Positions 1-49,800 of a stretch of 64,000 bases of DNA are shown here, one piece after another. Positions within the stretch are counted from its first letter, which is position 1. Each line of letters begins with the position of its first letter. This DNA comes from Motacilla alba alba (lineage: Eukaryota > Chordata > Aves > Passeriformes > Motacillidae). Under the pieces are notes generated by a model, which worked only from the letters and a program-made list of their open reading frames with translations, was not told the origin of the DNA and did no database searches. Location of the stretch: the NCBI RefSeq assembly GCF_015832195.1, contig NC_052031.1, forward strand, positions 12,091,850-12,155,849, given 5' to 3'. The translations under genes were made by a program, and so were the position numbers.

Positions 1-97
1 GCGCTGAAGAAAACAAGTTTAAAATAGCCACAAAGTCCAAAAATGCAAACATTAAACCTTGGTTTGCTTTAGATGAAGTCTCTTGGTTTGCTATTCA

Positions 98-36073
<35,976 letters not shown>

Positions 36074-36855
36074 TTATTCCACTGAATTCACAGAATCATT
36101 TTAGGCTGTTAACAGAAAGAGACAGAACTTTACTTCCATTTCCCTACGAAGGCCAAACAGGGAATGCAGAAACACTCCCGTTACCTGCAAATCACTGAAC
36201 AGCTGTATTTGCTTTACACATTGCCTCATCTCTGTTTCACTAAGAGTTTGGGCTTTCTCCTCTAGGCAAACAAAAAACTACAAATCTGCTGCTACAGGAA
36301 ACCAAATGCCCCAGTTTTGCCCTTCCTTCCCAGTAAAACACACAGGCTGCACAGAGTGACCTGTCATTGTCACACAGGAACCTCACAAGTGTTTTATTAC
36401 ATGCAGTCTTTTTTTTTCCGGATAAATTAAGCAACCTATACAACGCAGTACTCTGAACTCCACCAATAATTATGTTATAAAAAGCAAGAAAAATTCATAC
36501 ACACTATTAGATATACTTGGAGAAGAAAACAATATCAGTGCTAGAACTTCACTAATCATAACTAGAACCCTCATGAAAACAGTAGACCAAAACTAAGTCA
36601 AAAAGAGAAAACCAAGAAAAGACCAAGAAAGAATGGTATGGTTCTTTTAATGGTAACAAATAGCAATAGCATTAGTTAATCTTTGATGCCACTGTAATCA
36701 GCACGAAAAAAAAGACCAAAACCCAAGCTTTCAGCTTATGTAAAATATTTGTATCTTGAAACTAATTTTTACAGTCTTCCTTCTCAGTCAGCCAGAGTTC
36801 ATTAAGAGAGGGGAAAAAAAAAAAAGAAAAAGAGAAACACAAAAAGCCTTCAGGT

Positions 36856-36930
36856 ATATCTGTGCCTCTCTTGTACTGGGAAGCCCAGAACTGGACCAGC
36901 ACCCCAGGTGTGGCCTCACTGATGGCAAGG
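36856..36930 (-). mobile_element. CR1 LINE fragment, minus orientation
   Basis: The reverse complement reads GTGAGGCCACACCTGGGGTG, then GTCCAGTTCTGGGCTTCCCA and GTACAAGAGAGGCACAGATA. This is the well-conserved CR1 block near the end of ORF2. Both ends are truncated. It lies about 440 bp from the plus-strand CR1 copy at 37372-37780. Confidence 0.7.
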
Positions 36931-37371
36931 AAATGGTTAAGGATGTCATAAGGAAGGCAGTGACTTAGTCCCCAAACAGCAAACTATACATCAAACATTT
37001 TCCAAGATCCATCCTGAGTAAAAATATTACACTTAAGTTGTCAGTATCAACACTAATACTACACCTTGTATTTCTTCATTAAAAGGAAGAAAGAATTATT
37101 AACCTGTAGGGAGTTTATATAATAAAAGATTATTTGGGATCTACCTCTTGATTTAAAGACATTTGTTTGCAGCTTTTACACAGATAAGAAAGGCAAAGAA
37201 AAATGCAACATTCAACAAATGGGACAGAAACCAAAACTGTACAATAGATTGAAATGAGTGTCTTTAAGAAAGACCTAAGCATTAGAGCAACTCATGACAT
37301 TTTATTGTTCATCATTATTCATCACCAAAAAATTCAGGGTTTGGGTTGTTTTTTTCTTTAAAGCAGGTATT

Positions 37372-37780
37372 AACCATATGAAGTTCATCAAGGGAAAGGG
37401 CCACATTCTGCACCTGGGACAACCCTGGTTGTGTGTAAAGACCGGGGAGCAAAAGGCTGGAGAGAAACTGCAGAACCTGGGGTCCTGGTTCATGGGAACA
37501 GGAGCCAGCAGTGCCCTGCAGCCAGGAGGGCCAACCCTGCCCTGGTGACATCAGGCACAGCATCAGCAGCCAGGCAAGGGAGGGGATTGTTCACTCTGCT
37601 CTGCACTGGGCTGGCCTCACCTTGAGTGCAGAGGGCAGTTCTGGGACCACAACACAAAAAGACATTCAGCTGTAAGACAGCATCCAATGGAGGGCCACAG
37701 AGATGGGCTTGTCCTGTGCAAGGCCAGGGAGATGGATTTGATGATCCTTATGGCTCCCTTCCAATGCAGTGTGATTCTAT
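37372..37780 (+). mobile_element. CR1 LINE, diverged copy with internal gaps
   Basis: Recognisable CR1 order. First comes TTCATCAAGGGAAAGGGCCA and CTGCACCTGGGACAACC. Then GAGCCAGCAGTGCCCTGCAG, followed by the CTCTGCACTGGGCTGGCCTC and CAGTTCTGGGACC blocks. Next is ATCCAATGGAGGGCCACAGA, and the copy ends ATGATCCTTATGGCTCCCTT and GTGATTCTATTTATT. It is old, with no open frame of significance. Confidence 0.8.
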
Positions 37781-38666
37781 TTATTTAAAAAATGATCCTC
37801 CAAAAGACTCAGTTCTGCACTGATATTTGTTTGTTCATCCTCCTCTGACTTGTTCACGAACATACTCTTATTTTATACAGTGCATTACTTAAAAGATATA
37901 AATAATACTGCCTTTAGTTTGGACATGCACCATATTCACTAAAGTACAAACCTTCACAAATGGATTGACATTGTATCAGTGCCTGAGGATTTCTAAGAGA
38001 CAAATGGCACACATGTTCACGTTTCCCAAATGAACCTATTTTTAAGATTTCTAACAGTGCAACTCCAATATCTTCCATACAACTTCAGCTAAAACTACAA
38101 CTCAAGAGAAAGAAATGTCTCAGAGAGCTTAGACAGTCATTGAAAATTCCAGAAATGTCAGAGCACTGATAATTGGTGCAATTGAGCAAGCAAACACTTC
38201 AATTTTTCCACTTTTGAAAATATCATGTAAGTCACATCAAGTCAGTCAAAGCTGGCAGCCATTACTCTGTCAACATCTGTGACTGTTTCTGATCTATTTG
38301 CTTTTGTTAACAAACTGTTTTTCTAAGAGCAACTATCAATTATTAAGAATCCACTGGCACAATAAATATAAAAATACACAATAAATGTAAAAATCACATA
38401 AAGGAAGGAGTCCAAGAGAGACTGCTAGAATGTGACATATCACATAGACTGGTCGCCTTTCTTTCTCACCCACCCATACAAATCTTACAACAGGACTTGC
38501 TTTCTTATTGGATAACCTCTTCAATTAAACTTGAATTTAAAAATCCTTTGTTACACTGGACTCAAAAGTGACATAAAACCCTTCCCCACATACACTTGGC
38601 CTCCACACACTCCATCTACATGACACAGTCACAGTGACACCAGCTCACTGCTGCAGAGGCGCCAGT

Positions 38667-38750
38667 GCAGGAAGGGGGCACACAGATATTGATCACACTT
38701 GGGGTGCAATGCAGGAAGGAGCCACACAGATATGATCACATTTACAGCCT
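38667..38750. repeat. Imperfect 44-bp tandem duplication
   Basis: GCAGGAAGGGGGCACACAGA at 38667 recurs as GCAGGAAGGAGCCACACAGA at 38711. Both are followed by a TAT(T)GATCACA segment. Two diverged copies. Confidence 0.75.
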
Positions 38751-41700
38751 GGCCTTCCCTGCCTTCATGACCTCATCTTGGAGGACCTTTACTCCTTCTC
38801 ATTTCTCTTAAATAACACCCCTCTCAAATACAATACACCCAACTTCCTACCAGCCTAATCACACAATGAGAAAAAGGTTGGAACAACTCATTATCAGCAG
38901 TAAAGAACTGCTGAACCTGGACAGAAACCCTTCCCTCGACAGCTACATTAACTTGATGTCTTTCTCCAAGGTCAATTATTTTTCAGGAAACCAAACATTA
39001 ACTCATGAATCCAAGACTTCAAACTGTGTTGAATATGGCTCAAAATGGATCAGCCATTTTAAAGGCAGTAACCTTTGTTTGCAGTAGCTTTTCAATTCAC
39101 TCTAAAATCCTTTGCCTCAAGAAAAAATTACCTCACAAAACTATAAACCAAATAGAAAGAAGTAGCTTTATTTGATTTCTATCAACAAACCTGTTATTTA
39201 GCTTGTCTATGGTTTTCACATCTTTAAGAAACTCTCTGCATTAAATCCTCCATAGAATCTATTTTGGTGGCATTTAAAGCTTATTAGCATACACATTTGC
39301 ATAAACAAATGCAGAGATTATGCTTACAAAAGTAAATATGACAAAATCATGGGATTGATGTCTCAAAACAGAGTTTGGTGTGCTAAATAAAAATACCTCT
39401 ACTAGGAAATATCACATGCTTTCTTCAAGAGCTACACTATTTCTGAGACAGCACAATAATGAAAGGTGAAAAAGTTCATTTAATTATTTCCGTATAGTGT
39501 TTCTGCTTGCTGGAGCTGGATTTGTCTATGGCTTGGTTTTTAGTTTGTCTTTAGGTTTTGGGGCCTTAATGAGACATGAGTTTCACAGACTCAGCCTGAA
39601 GCTAGCTTATCTGGGTGAGGGATGGATGGAAACAATTCAAAGCACTTCAGCTGCAGCCCTGGCTCTGACCATCTGCCCACAGCTCACTGAGCACCTTAGA
39701 CTGGAGACTCAGTATTTTAGCAATTTCAGAACTCTCCATATTCATTACAACTTACCCTGCCATTCATGTTTCCAACTGACATTGATCCTGAGGTCAGCCT
39801 GTAACAGCCTGGCTCTAAAGCACACCAGGATCAAGTGGGTAAAAGTCAACATGTGGAAACAGCTGACAGACAAACACAAGCAGCCAGAGCAGGGCCTGTT
39901 CTTCTACCTGGTTCTCCCCTCATCCTGTCTGGAACCAGCCTTCTGCTCCATGTTTCTGTCAAATACCTGCATCTAGGACAGGGATCAGCTTTAGCACTCA
40001 CTTGTACAATGTGCAGAGTAACTACAGCAAGATTAACTTAACTAGCTGAAGACTTCAGAGCAACACAAAAAAACCTCTCAACTTCGAAGATTAGATAGAG
40101 CATCCAAATGTAAAAGCTTGATCACAACCTCTCTGTAACAGTCAACAGAGCTTTCCTTACATTTCCATCAAACAGTTAATACTAGGAATAACTAGCAATA
40201 TTTTTAATCAAGACTTCATTACTTTCTTAAAGGTTAAAAGGGGGGACTACCTGGTTTGGTGATCCCTATTCAAAGGTGGGGTTGCTTAGCTATTTCCCAG
40301 TTCAGGGCATAATCATATTCCACAATACACCTTGCAATCAAAGTAGAAGTTTCTCAAAAGCCACAGAAATTTATATTTAGATGTCTTTAAGTAGCTAAGA
40401 GTGCAAGCCCCACAGTACTGCAGTACTTGCTGAGTAAGATAGGATTTAAATAAATTCAAAGTATATTTAGAAATTTTACTCACATCCGCAGGGCTTTGGC
40501 GACCCTAGTCAGACATAAATGTATATATTTCTAAATGACTGTCTAAAGCAATCTGAACTGACGGAAGTTAAGAATAAAATTGTGCTCTTCCATAGTGACA
40601 AAGAAAAAAAAATAGCTTTTAAGAATATACAAGCCTAAGCAGTGTCAACTAGCAAAAGGACATAATTAAAAATACAACACAAGCAAGGACGCATAGGCAA
40701 ATAGTTGCTGTCCTTGCCTGTAAACACTGTGAATCACTAACTATTTCAAGGAACCTGTTCCCTTTATAGCAATCCCAACCTGAATGGTCAGGATAAAATC
40801 CAGCTGTTGAGTCAAGACCTGAGTGTCCTTCTCAACTGGTTATGATCATAGGCTGATGATGCAATGAAGCTGCATGTTCACGGTACGTCATCAGAATTAA
40901 AATTGCAAAACTTAGGTTGCTTTTGTTTCAAATGTTTTTTAATAAGTCATTGATTTTTAGTACATTCAGGAAATTAAAGGCAGTTTTTAAAAGGTTGTCA
41001 TATAAAACCATGAGAATACTGTAACCTGGTTTCAACTGCTTTCCAAGCTAGAACTGTTTTACCATTATGTTAGATCCTCCATATTGCAGTTTCACAATCA
41101 CAGGTGTCTTTTCACTAAGATTCCCCAGCACGTAGAGTAAGAAAAGACAACGAATCAGAACAGTAAAGACTATGGCCTAAACCACTAATTTTATTGCAAC
41201 ATTTGTATCACACAAACTCTCTTAAAGCATTAAACTTGTTCATGCACAGCTAGAAAACAGCGATAAGAAAACTAAAGGAAAAAACCTTCACTTTCTAGGT
41301 TCAACATCAAAATACAAGTTAACATGAAATGGCTGACATTATTTGATGCTTTAAGTTTAAATGAGCCAAATAAACAGCTCAGTCACATTAGGCAACCGCT
41401 ACTGACCGAAAAGCTGCTTCTGCCATGACATAACAAACCAAGGGAGGCATCCCTGTAATGCAGATACAGCACTAAACTTACCAGGAGTCATCCTTCCTCC
41501 ACTTAAACCCAGGGGAGTTCTGCCACTGCCACAAAGAACAGGATGAAAGCCTTAAAGCAATGCTCCAAAAGAACCATTATTTTTCATGTGCATTACACAT
41601 AAACCATTAAACCTCCATCTCCTTTTTGAAAGGGAACATCAAATACTAAGCAATGCACTCACTGTTCTTTTTAAGTACTTTATCTATGCATCACTGTTCT

Positions 41701-43430
41701 CAAAACAGCATTTCAGAATTGCAAATTGTATACAAGCAAATGAGAAACTTGTCACTCCCAGGTTCACACCTTTCAGTGGAGGTTTTATCATGTTCCTTCC
41801 AGCTACCCTTAAGAAAACCTGCAGCAGTCAAAACTGAAGGAAAAAAGTCAAGTTAAATTAAGAAAACCCCAAACACTGCTAACTTAAGGATGATATCCAG
41901 CAACCAGCATGAAAAGTACTCTTCCTGCCATGCCTGCTGAGCCCCCCCCAAGTTGTTTTGCAACCCAAGGTCATAACAGTTTGTAAATAAAAAGGAATTA
42001 ACATACTTGCTTTCCCCAAGGAAGACCAAAACTCTGCTAAAACTGGATACCAGCATTCCTAGGATGCTGCTCATGGGAGTTAAATTTCAACCTCCGCCCT
42101 TCACGCCATCTCAAAAAAACCACAAAACCCCACAAAAAAACCTGAAAACCCAAAATGCAATCACCCTTAAACAACTGATTTAAAAAAATTAACATCCGTA
42201 AACACCTATTTCGGGAGGTTTTCATTTGTTTGAGAAGGCCTCTTTCATCAGGCCAACAGCAGCTGCAATAAGACAGGAATCAGACCCTATGCAGGCCACT
42301 GTGTATCAAACCCTGCTCTTGAACAGAGATGTACCAATATGTCATATATGGTGACAGACACACACATCTGGCAGAAGTCCATGGCTGCCTGTGCCTCCAG
42401 TGAGATGTCAGATGCTGAAAGGCTGACACCTTCTCAGGCCCCAGTATTCTGCCCACAAACCACTGCACCTGATCCTGTTTCTGCTGCTATTTCCTTATAA
42501 GCTCATGCCCTTTATCACTCACCAGCCAAGCAGGAAGATACCACAGACACAGCACAGAGCGTGCAGTGAGAACTAGCTTTCAAAATCTGACTGGAAGCAG
42601 ACTCAACCTAGCCATCCTCGCTTCCACAGCAAACCCACCAAGATCTGAAGCAAAGTGCCACACAAAATAACTGTCACCCAAGGAATACTTGTTTTGTCAG
42701 TGAATTACACAACTGTCTGAAATAGCAACAAAATGTTGACTATCAGGATTTCTGAGATTTATTTCAGGTTATGGTAAAAGAACATTGCGTGCAGTTGTTG
42801 CAACTGCTGCAGACATTTCTGGAATCTCTGCCTTAATATCAGTGCAACTTTCCTAATTTTGTTACATAACTGGTTCATGACTTCATTTGAAGTAACTCAA
42901 CACAAGCTCACAGATACCTTACTCATAAAAATAGGGGGGAAGGACTCTGAACTGAGAAGTCCAAGATTCTACACCTCCCATAATTTACTTTTGAGCCTGC
43001 TGCAGTATTTATCAATTAGCAAAAAGCTTCCAATATTTAAACATATTCTGCTGTTCAATTAAGTACAAAAATCCAAGCCCTTAAAGGGAACTATACTCAA
43101 GTTAATTTTGCTTCTTATCTACTATAAGAGGTTTCAGTTTAAAAATTCTTACCAAATACAGTAATTGCTGTTAGCACACTGGATCTACAAGCCATTTCTG
43201 AAAATGCTGTATCTTTTAAAAAAATTTAAATAAAAACCAGCACATGGTTGATCTCAAGTTCTTTCTATTCCTGTTTTTGTACTGAATACTACACACACAC
43301 ACATACATATCCCATTAAACATTTGCAACCTTATACTGAGAAATCCCTGAAACACTGCATGTGTACATCTGCTCTTACAACTGTAGCAACTTTATGAAGG
43401 AACAGAATTTCTATAAACATCAAGTTTTAT

Positions 43431-43460
43431 ATAAATAAATAAATATATATATATATATAT
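43431..43460. repeat. AT microsatellite
   Basis: A run of TAAA units passing into (AT)n, about 30 bp. A short (CA)n run lies at about 43291-43302. Confidence 0.9.
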
Positions 43461-45907
43461 CTGCCCTAACAAATATTTGAGAAAAAAAAACCTCCAAACA
43501 AACAAATATAGTCACCACCTTGAAATAAAATGCCATGCTCCTTTCTTCTTTCTTGAGATTCCTAACGCAATAATAAATCTTGCTCACTGGAAATACTGAC
43601 TTGTGTTTAGGAAGACATGTTTATCTGTCACCAAGCACTGCACAGCAGAGTTGTGGCTTCTTGATGACTACAGTCAGGAAGCTGAAAACCACTCCTAAAG
43701 CACCAAGTTTGCATCATGTTCTACAAATAGTTATCCAGCAAGTTTTTGAAGCAGCTGAGGCATGAAGTGGCTGAGCTGTCGGAAAAAGCTGCAGCCTCTT
43801 ATAACAGCCACTGTTCTGTAGGAACAGAGTTGAAAATGCTGAGCATGAATTTTTAAATTCTTTTCAAAAAAAGTCTCTGGAGAGATCCAAGCAAGGAATT
43901 GCAGAGTAACAAGCCTTACATGTGTATCTGGCAAGGTCCTCAAAACAATCATTAAAAATGGAACACCATTATACCCGAAAGACTATCTGATAGGGTCTAA
44001 TCAGCAGTTTCTACACAGGAAGATCATGTCTCAGTCTATCAGTATTTCTGGACATGTCAAACTAACTGATAGACAAGAGCAAGTGATAGAACATATGTGG
44101 ACTTTCAAAGAACCTTTGGAAAGATGTCAAAGACTTCCAAAGAGTCTGTTATCTATGAAAAGCAAACATTGCCACAGATTAAAACCAGCCAGAACACTGA
44201 ACAAAATCTGGAATCAACATTCTTCACTGCAATCAGCTAATTGGATAATGAAGATTAACAGCAGCATCCAGTCTGCATAGAGCAGGCTATTGATCACCTG
44301 ATACCAGCGCCCAGAAGCTCCTTGGATCACAGACCACTGGCCTGCAGCTCTTCCAGTCAGTGCCAGTCCAAGGCAAAGCGCACACAAATCCCCATTCCCC
44401 TTCACGCAGAGCCATCCTAATCCCGAAACCAAACACGCTAAACTTTCCTAGTCTGGTGTCTCTATGTTCCATTAACTTTCACATACCTTAGCACCCAGTA
44501 GCCATAGAGGCAGACATTCAGGGCCTCATCCAACACACATGTGCTGGTGACTACTCTGTTAAAGGACGAGAGCATCCAGAAATGGCAAATTCCAGGTGAT
44601 TTTTCCAAGCATCAAACTTTTACTAGAGAGAGGAACACAGACACCATGTCATTGCTTACCAGGGCCAGACAGGTAAGGGTAGAGACATTCCTGCTAGCTC
44701 CCAGAGCTCTAAAGAGGGAACTTCAAGCACACACAATCTCTTCCTAAAGATACGTCCACACAACCGATGGCGAAGGTCAGGATAGCCCCATAAGACTCCA
44801 CAAGGGTTTTAACTGCTCTAAACTAGCATCACCACAGGACACTGTCCTTAGAGACTAGCTTCCAGCCCCAGAGCCCATCCATCACACAGGACACAGCTCC
44901 CAGGCCCTGGCTGTCCCTGCTGAGCCACGAGCAGCTCTCCCACGATTCACCTCCGCACAGCTTCATGCAGTACCAATGGCACAAATGGTGAGCACGAATG
45001 GCACCGGCGCAGCCCCAACCACAGCCAGCTTGAACACTCTGGATGTCTCCCCATAAGCCTTCTCAAGCACCATTGACAATAATCTCGACTAATTAGGGCT
45101 ATTTGCCCTCTCCTCCTCCTATCTGGACCAGTAGACTAAGCGTTTATTGTGAAGTACTGCCTAAATTAAGTTCTGAAATAGAGTGAACTGAACCCTGTCC
45201 TATTATTCCAAATGTTAAGCTTCTGTTAAATGGTTCAGCAGGGCTCACTATATTCATCTTTTATACTGCAAAGAAGAAAAGAAAACCTGAAGCAGTAACA
45301 TTTTTAAATGGCAATCTTAACGTAGCAAAGCTTAAAAATATGCATGAACTTTAACAATGAAAAGGCAAAATAAACGTTAATCAGCAACAACCATGTCAAT
45401 GTTATCTGTAAGGGAAGGCAGGGGGAGCAAACTACGAACACCACTCAAAGCCTTCAGAAATGATATCTCAAATCCAGAAGGGAACTTCAGCAGCTCAGGG
45501 ACCTCTGCCATCCATTTTAATACAGTCAGAAGAGCAGGGAGACCTGAACGAAAGGGGGACGACAAGGAAAACTATAGTACAGCTCTGTTCATCAGCTGTG
45601 CAATCTGATTTGAAATACACCTACTTTATTGGGAGAAGAATATTAAAATATTGGGGGAGGGGTTCTGAGACAGGCTATGAATTACCAACAAGTTGAAAGA
45701 CTTTCCTATTGAAACAGGCAACCATGAACAGAAAAATAAGGCATTGTAGTAAACTAAATGAGACTTCAAGAGAAAAACAGAAAATAAAGTGAAGAAAACT
45801 ACAGCTTCCCAGTAATACAGGCAACTTTATTTATTAACTAAGCTGAGAGGATAGCAAAGCCAAATTTTTAACTGAGAAATATTATATTACAACACATAAG
45901 TAGACTG

Positions 45908-45978
45908 TTAGACCCGCTGCCACAGGAAGTCATTGAAGCCAAGATTTTACTCCCATTCGAAAAGAAAGCAGCTATTTA
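45908..45978 (+). mobile_element. Possible ancient CR1-like 3' fragment
   Basis: The stretch CTGCCACAGGAAGTCATTGA, then AGCCAAGATTTTACTCCCAT and TCGAAAAG, resembles the (GCCACAGGATGT..TGGAAGCCAA..) block near the 3' end of old CR1/L3-type elements. It is short and diverged, so the assignment rests on one motif. Confidence 0.35.
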
Positions 45979-46655
45979 AACACACAATAATAATAAGGGG
46001 AAAAAAAATAAACACACAGCTGAGGGAATCTCAAGCTTCATAACCCAGGATGCAAGAAAGCATCCAAAGAGATCACTGGCCTGTGCTGGGCCATCCAAAC
46101 ACTGCCCTGAACCCGACGGCACGGCAGCCAGGAGCCAATACCAAGGAGAGTATGAGCCACACACAGAACAAACTGTCCCTTGGACACATCAACACGAAGA
46201 GTGCTCAGCTGCCAAGCCAGCATCTGCCAGCCACCTAAACCCCAAAAGCATCTGGCGCTGGCCAACTTCCAAAATGCAAGGCTTGCACGATTTCATGTTT
46301 GATGTGATATTGCTTTAATTTCTTCTCCCACTCTGCAGTTGTATTTTATTTTTTTAAGAACAGAACCACAAATTATTTGCAAATAGGAGCCCAATGCTTG
46401 GACTTATTCCAGAAAGGAAGGCTCTTTGGAGAACATCTACGAAGACCACCTCAAATGAACAAAGAATTAAATACTGAATGTTACATGTATTCCCAGAGGA
46501 AACAAATTTGGAAAAAATCCCATTCACATGCATAAATCAAGAAATAAGAGAATAGTTCTAGGAACTCTCCGATATCCTCCCCTTCAACTAAAAAAAAAAC
46601 CAAACAAAAAAGCTCACCACAAACACAAGCTGTATTTCTAAATTTCCTGACAATA

Positions 46656-46761
46656 CAATGGCTATATCTCTATATGTATATGTGCTACAGTTCAATGGCT
46701 ATATCTCTATATGTATATGTGCTACAATTCAATGGCTATATCTCTATATGTATATGTGCTT
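46656..46761. repeat. 37-bp tandem repeat, 2.9 copies
   Basis: The unit begins CAATGGCTATATCTCTATAT and repeats at 46656, 46693 and 46730 with a single-base difference (ACAGTTC versus ACAATTC). The near identity suggests a recent expansion. Confidence 0.95.
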
Positions 46762-46782
46762 GCTCTAACTTTGAAGCTGCTC

Positions 46783-46845
46783 TGAGATGGGGCTGGACCA
46801 GACTGATGACCTCCAATGACCCTTAGCTAAATCATTCTATGATTA
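46783..46845 (+). mobile_element. CR1 LINE 3' tail
   Basis: A short piece reading GATGGGGCTGGACCAGACTG, ATGACCTCCAATGACCC and ATCATTCTATGATTACA, the form of a CR1 terminus. It directly follows a 37-bp tandem repeat. Confidence 0.6.
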
Positions 46846-49800
46846 CAAGTAGAGCATGCCCAAACATTACACAGCAATACATTATCACTCTAATCAGTAT
46901 TAACTCTTTTTTCCCTTATGGCAATTTATTAAGCTCTTAAAAATCCAAATATAATTTCTTCAAACAGTTAACCATTTCCTCCTCTGCACCCATCAAGAAG
47001 GACCTTTATAAATAACACAACAGTAAACTCAAGGGAGAAAACCGATATTAAAAGCTTTCAAAGTCTGTTACTTTTCACACCGTCACATATCTTTAAGTAA
47101 GTGATGATCAATTGTCCTCAAAAAGGAAGATGCAGCAGTACCTCTGACAGGTACCCCAAGAGTTTTGTTTTGTTTCCTTCATAAAACAAAAAAAACATTA
47201 CAGAAAAAACAGGCCTACCTCGCTCTGTGGGCAGAAGCAATTAAGTCTGCCTGCTCTTACCATTGTCCCCACCCATAATATTTTTCCTGCCCCCCACCCA
47301 TCATAACAACCATCCCAAGTGCTTGGCTGGGCCAGCCAAAGTAGGCTAGTGCTGATGGCTCAGAGCTCAGCACACAGACTGCCCAGCAGCTGCTCACTTC
47401 TTGGAGAAAGGAGGGACTCAATTATGACTGTCTTTTCTGGATAGGAATATTAATTTGGGACACTACCTATCAAAAGTTTTATAGAAATTTGTCACAGTGT
47501 AGGTAGTTAATGTCTTTCAGCTGCCATTAACTTTGGTTTCATCACCTGAGTAAGAAGTGACTCAAATGGGAGAAGACAGACAAAGGAAGCAATGTACAAG
47601 CTTTGTGCCCTTAATAAGTCTTGCTAAAAATCCACATGAACTGTCCGATGATGAATCCATATACAACACTTTTTATTATGAAAAGAACTTCCTCACAGAC
47701 AAAGGAAAACCCAAATTCCAATCTTTGACTGGAATCATTCTCACTCACAGGGGTCCTGAGAAAAGACAAAAAATTTCTTCAACAGTATTTCTACTAGAAA
47801 TAAGTAAAGACAGATGTATAGAAAAAGCCAAGGAAGACAGAATATGTAACTTTGGAGAATTAGGAAAGAAATAAAGTCCACTGCTTTCCAGTGACCCCTG
47901 CCAGCTGTGACAGGAACAGCATTGTTCAACTCCAACAGCGCTGCACCCCTCACTGCCTGGTCAACTGCCTCACACCAGGCTGGCTGGAATTCTTTAACAC
48001 GCCTCTGTCCCCCCTCTAAAACACACCAATACTGTTTCCTCTTTCAAAACCTCCAGGACTTTGATTTCTCCCAGAATTCACACCAATGCCCGGCAGCTAT
48101 GGACACAGCCGGGATCAACTTTTTGAGACAAGCTGAGCCAACTCTGCTTTGGGATAAATCCAGTACTACCGGAATACTTGAAATTCTCCATGGAGTTTTC
48201 AACAACTACTGACAACTTATTTGTATGTCATGTTCCACACAACACAAGGGGAAAAAATTATAGTGCAAACATTGAATTAAACCAACTAGGTTTCTGAATT
48301 CTTTTTCTGGTGACTCAGGCTCATGTATTATCCTTTGTAATACTTATATTCAGAATAAAAATATACATTGGCAGTAAAACATAGCAACAGAACGTTTAAC
48401 TGCACAAACATTCCACTTCAAACGTGGATTAGGATCTTAAATACACAAGTTCCAAGCACTGCTCTCAACGTTCACCTTCAGAAATGAAAGCTGATTGCAA
48501 ATACTGTACAATGGAATCCATCAAGGTGATGTGCATACATACATTCATAAACACCTTACTGGAACAGAAATAAGGCTTCTGAGAAAAGGATTATCCTTTC
48601 CAGGGAGTCACAAGCAAAGAGGCAAACCAAAGAAGATCACCAAAACTTCAGAGCTACAGAAATAGCCAAATTAATACAGCTATTTATAACCCAGAGATTT
48701 ATGCACAAAACACTTTTAGCCTCTTAACCTCAGGGAAACAAAGTCTGATGCCAAGCACTAATGTATGTAACAGAAATACATCCTTCTGCTGCTTACTGAC
48801 CACTCCGAGTGCAGCTGAAGATATTAGGATTCACTTACTAAGATTAACAGGTTATTTCAAGTGATGCACTTCTCCCTGATAAAACAGATACCACCATCTG
48901 TTTAACATCATCAACAGGAAGATAAAAGCAGACAAATTACTGATGACACACCGTCCCTAGGCTCATTCCTATTAGAGAACTCCAAACTGTAAGACAAGCT
49001 GTATTTTCTGTAGGAACATTTCATCACAAAGAATTTCAGAACATTAATTAAAGTACTTTCAACAAGTCAGGTTTTCCAATTAATTACTTTTTCCATTTAA
49101 TTATATGACAGATGGATAAGACACTAGCAAATTTGGAACAAAATGCAAGACTCAGCAGCATTGCTTTACAAGTGACCAGTAACGTGTAAAAGCAGTAAGA
49201 GGCAAAATACCAGGCACAGAGCTTAACACTATGGACTCAAAGTTTCACGGAATCTGATAGATCTGAGTAGCACGCCCTCAGAGGCTAGGGTATGAGAAAC
49301 AGAAGTAAAACAAACACATGCACAGTTCTAGTACTGTGGGATACATTGTCCTCTGCTCCTTTGTTTCTCACAGAAAAGACAGCAAATAAAACACCAAGAA
49401 AATTAATATGACAGCATAAACTTTGAGTGATGAGAAGGTTCTCTGATATTATGATTCCCAAACGGAAAACCAAGGATAAGCTGTGGTCACGTTGCCACTG
49501 TTCTAGGGTGGAAAAGGGAAAAAAAAAAAAAGGTAAAGCAAAAGAAAACATAAACGCACGTAAAACACAAGATACAAGAGACGAGGACACGAAGATGCTG
49601 AAATTCAGGACCTCTAAGGGGAAGCAGAAAAGACGCTCTATCACCTGACACGGGCACCGAGGCAGCTCACGGTACGCTCAAGCAGCTCAGCGGGGAGAAG
49701 GCGCCTCACAGCAGAGCCGGGGCGGGCGGGCAGAGCCCCAACACGGCACGGGCCCCGCACGGTACCTGCACCTCTGCCGCCCGCACCGACGCCGGCGGAC

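Noticed and set aside
36080..36104. CR1-tail-like CACAGAATCATTTTAGG overlapping the PHTF2 5' UTR
   Set aside because: Only about 17 bases resemble the reversed CR1 end, and the sequence beyond does not continue the match. Coincidence is more likely than an exonised repeat.
39497..39976. 159-codon plus-strand open frame
   Set aside because: It begins at GTG rather than ATG, lies inside the PHTF2 5' intron, has no recognisable domain and has no neighbouring exons.
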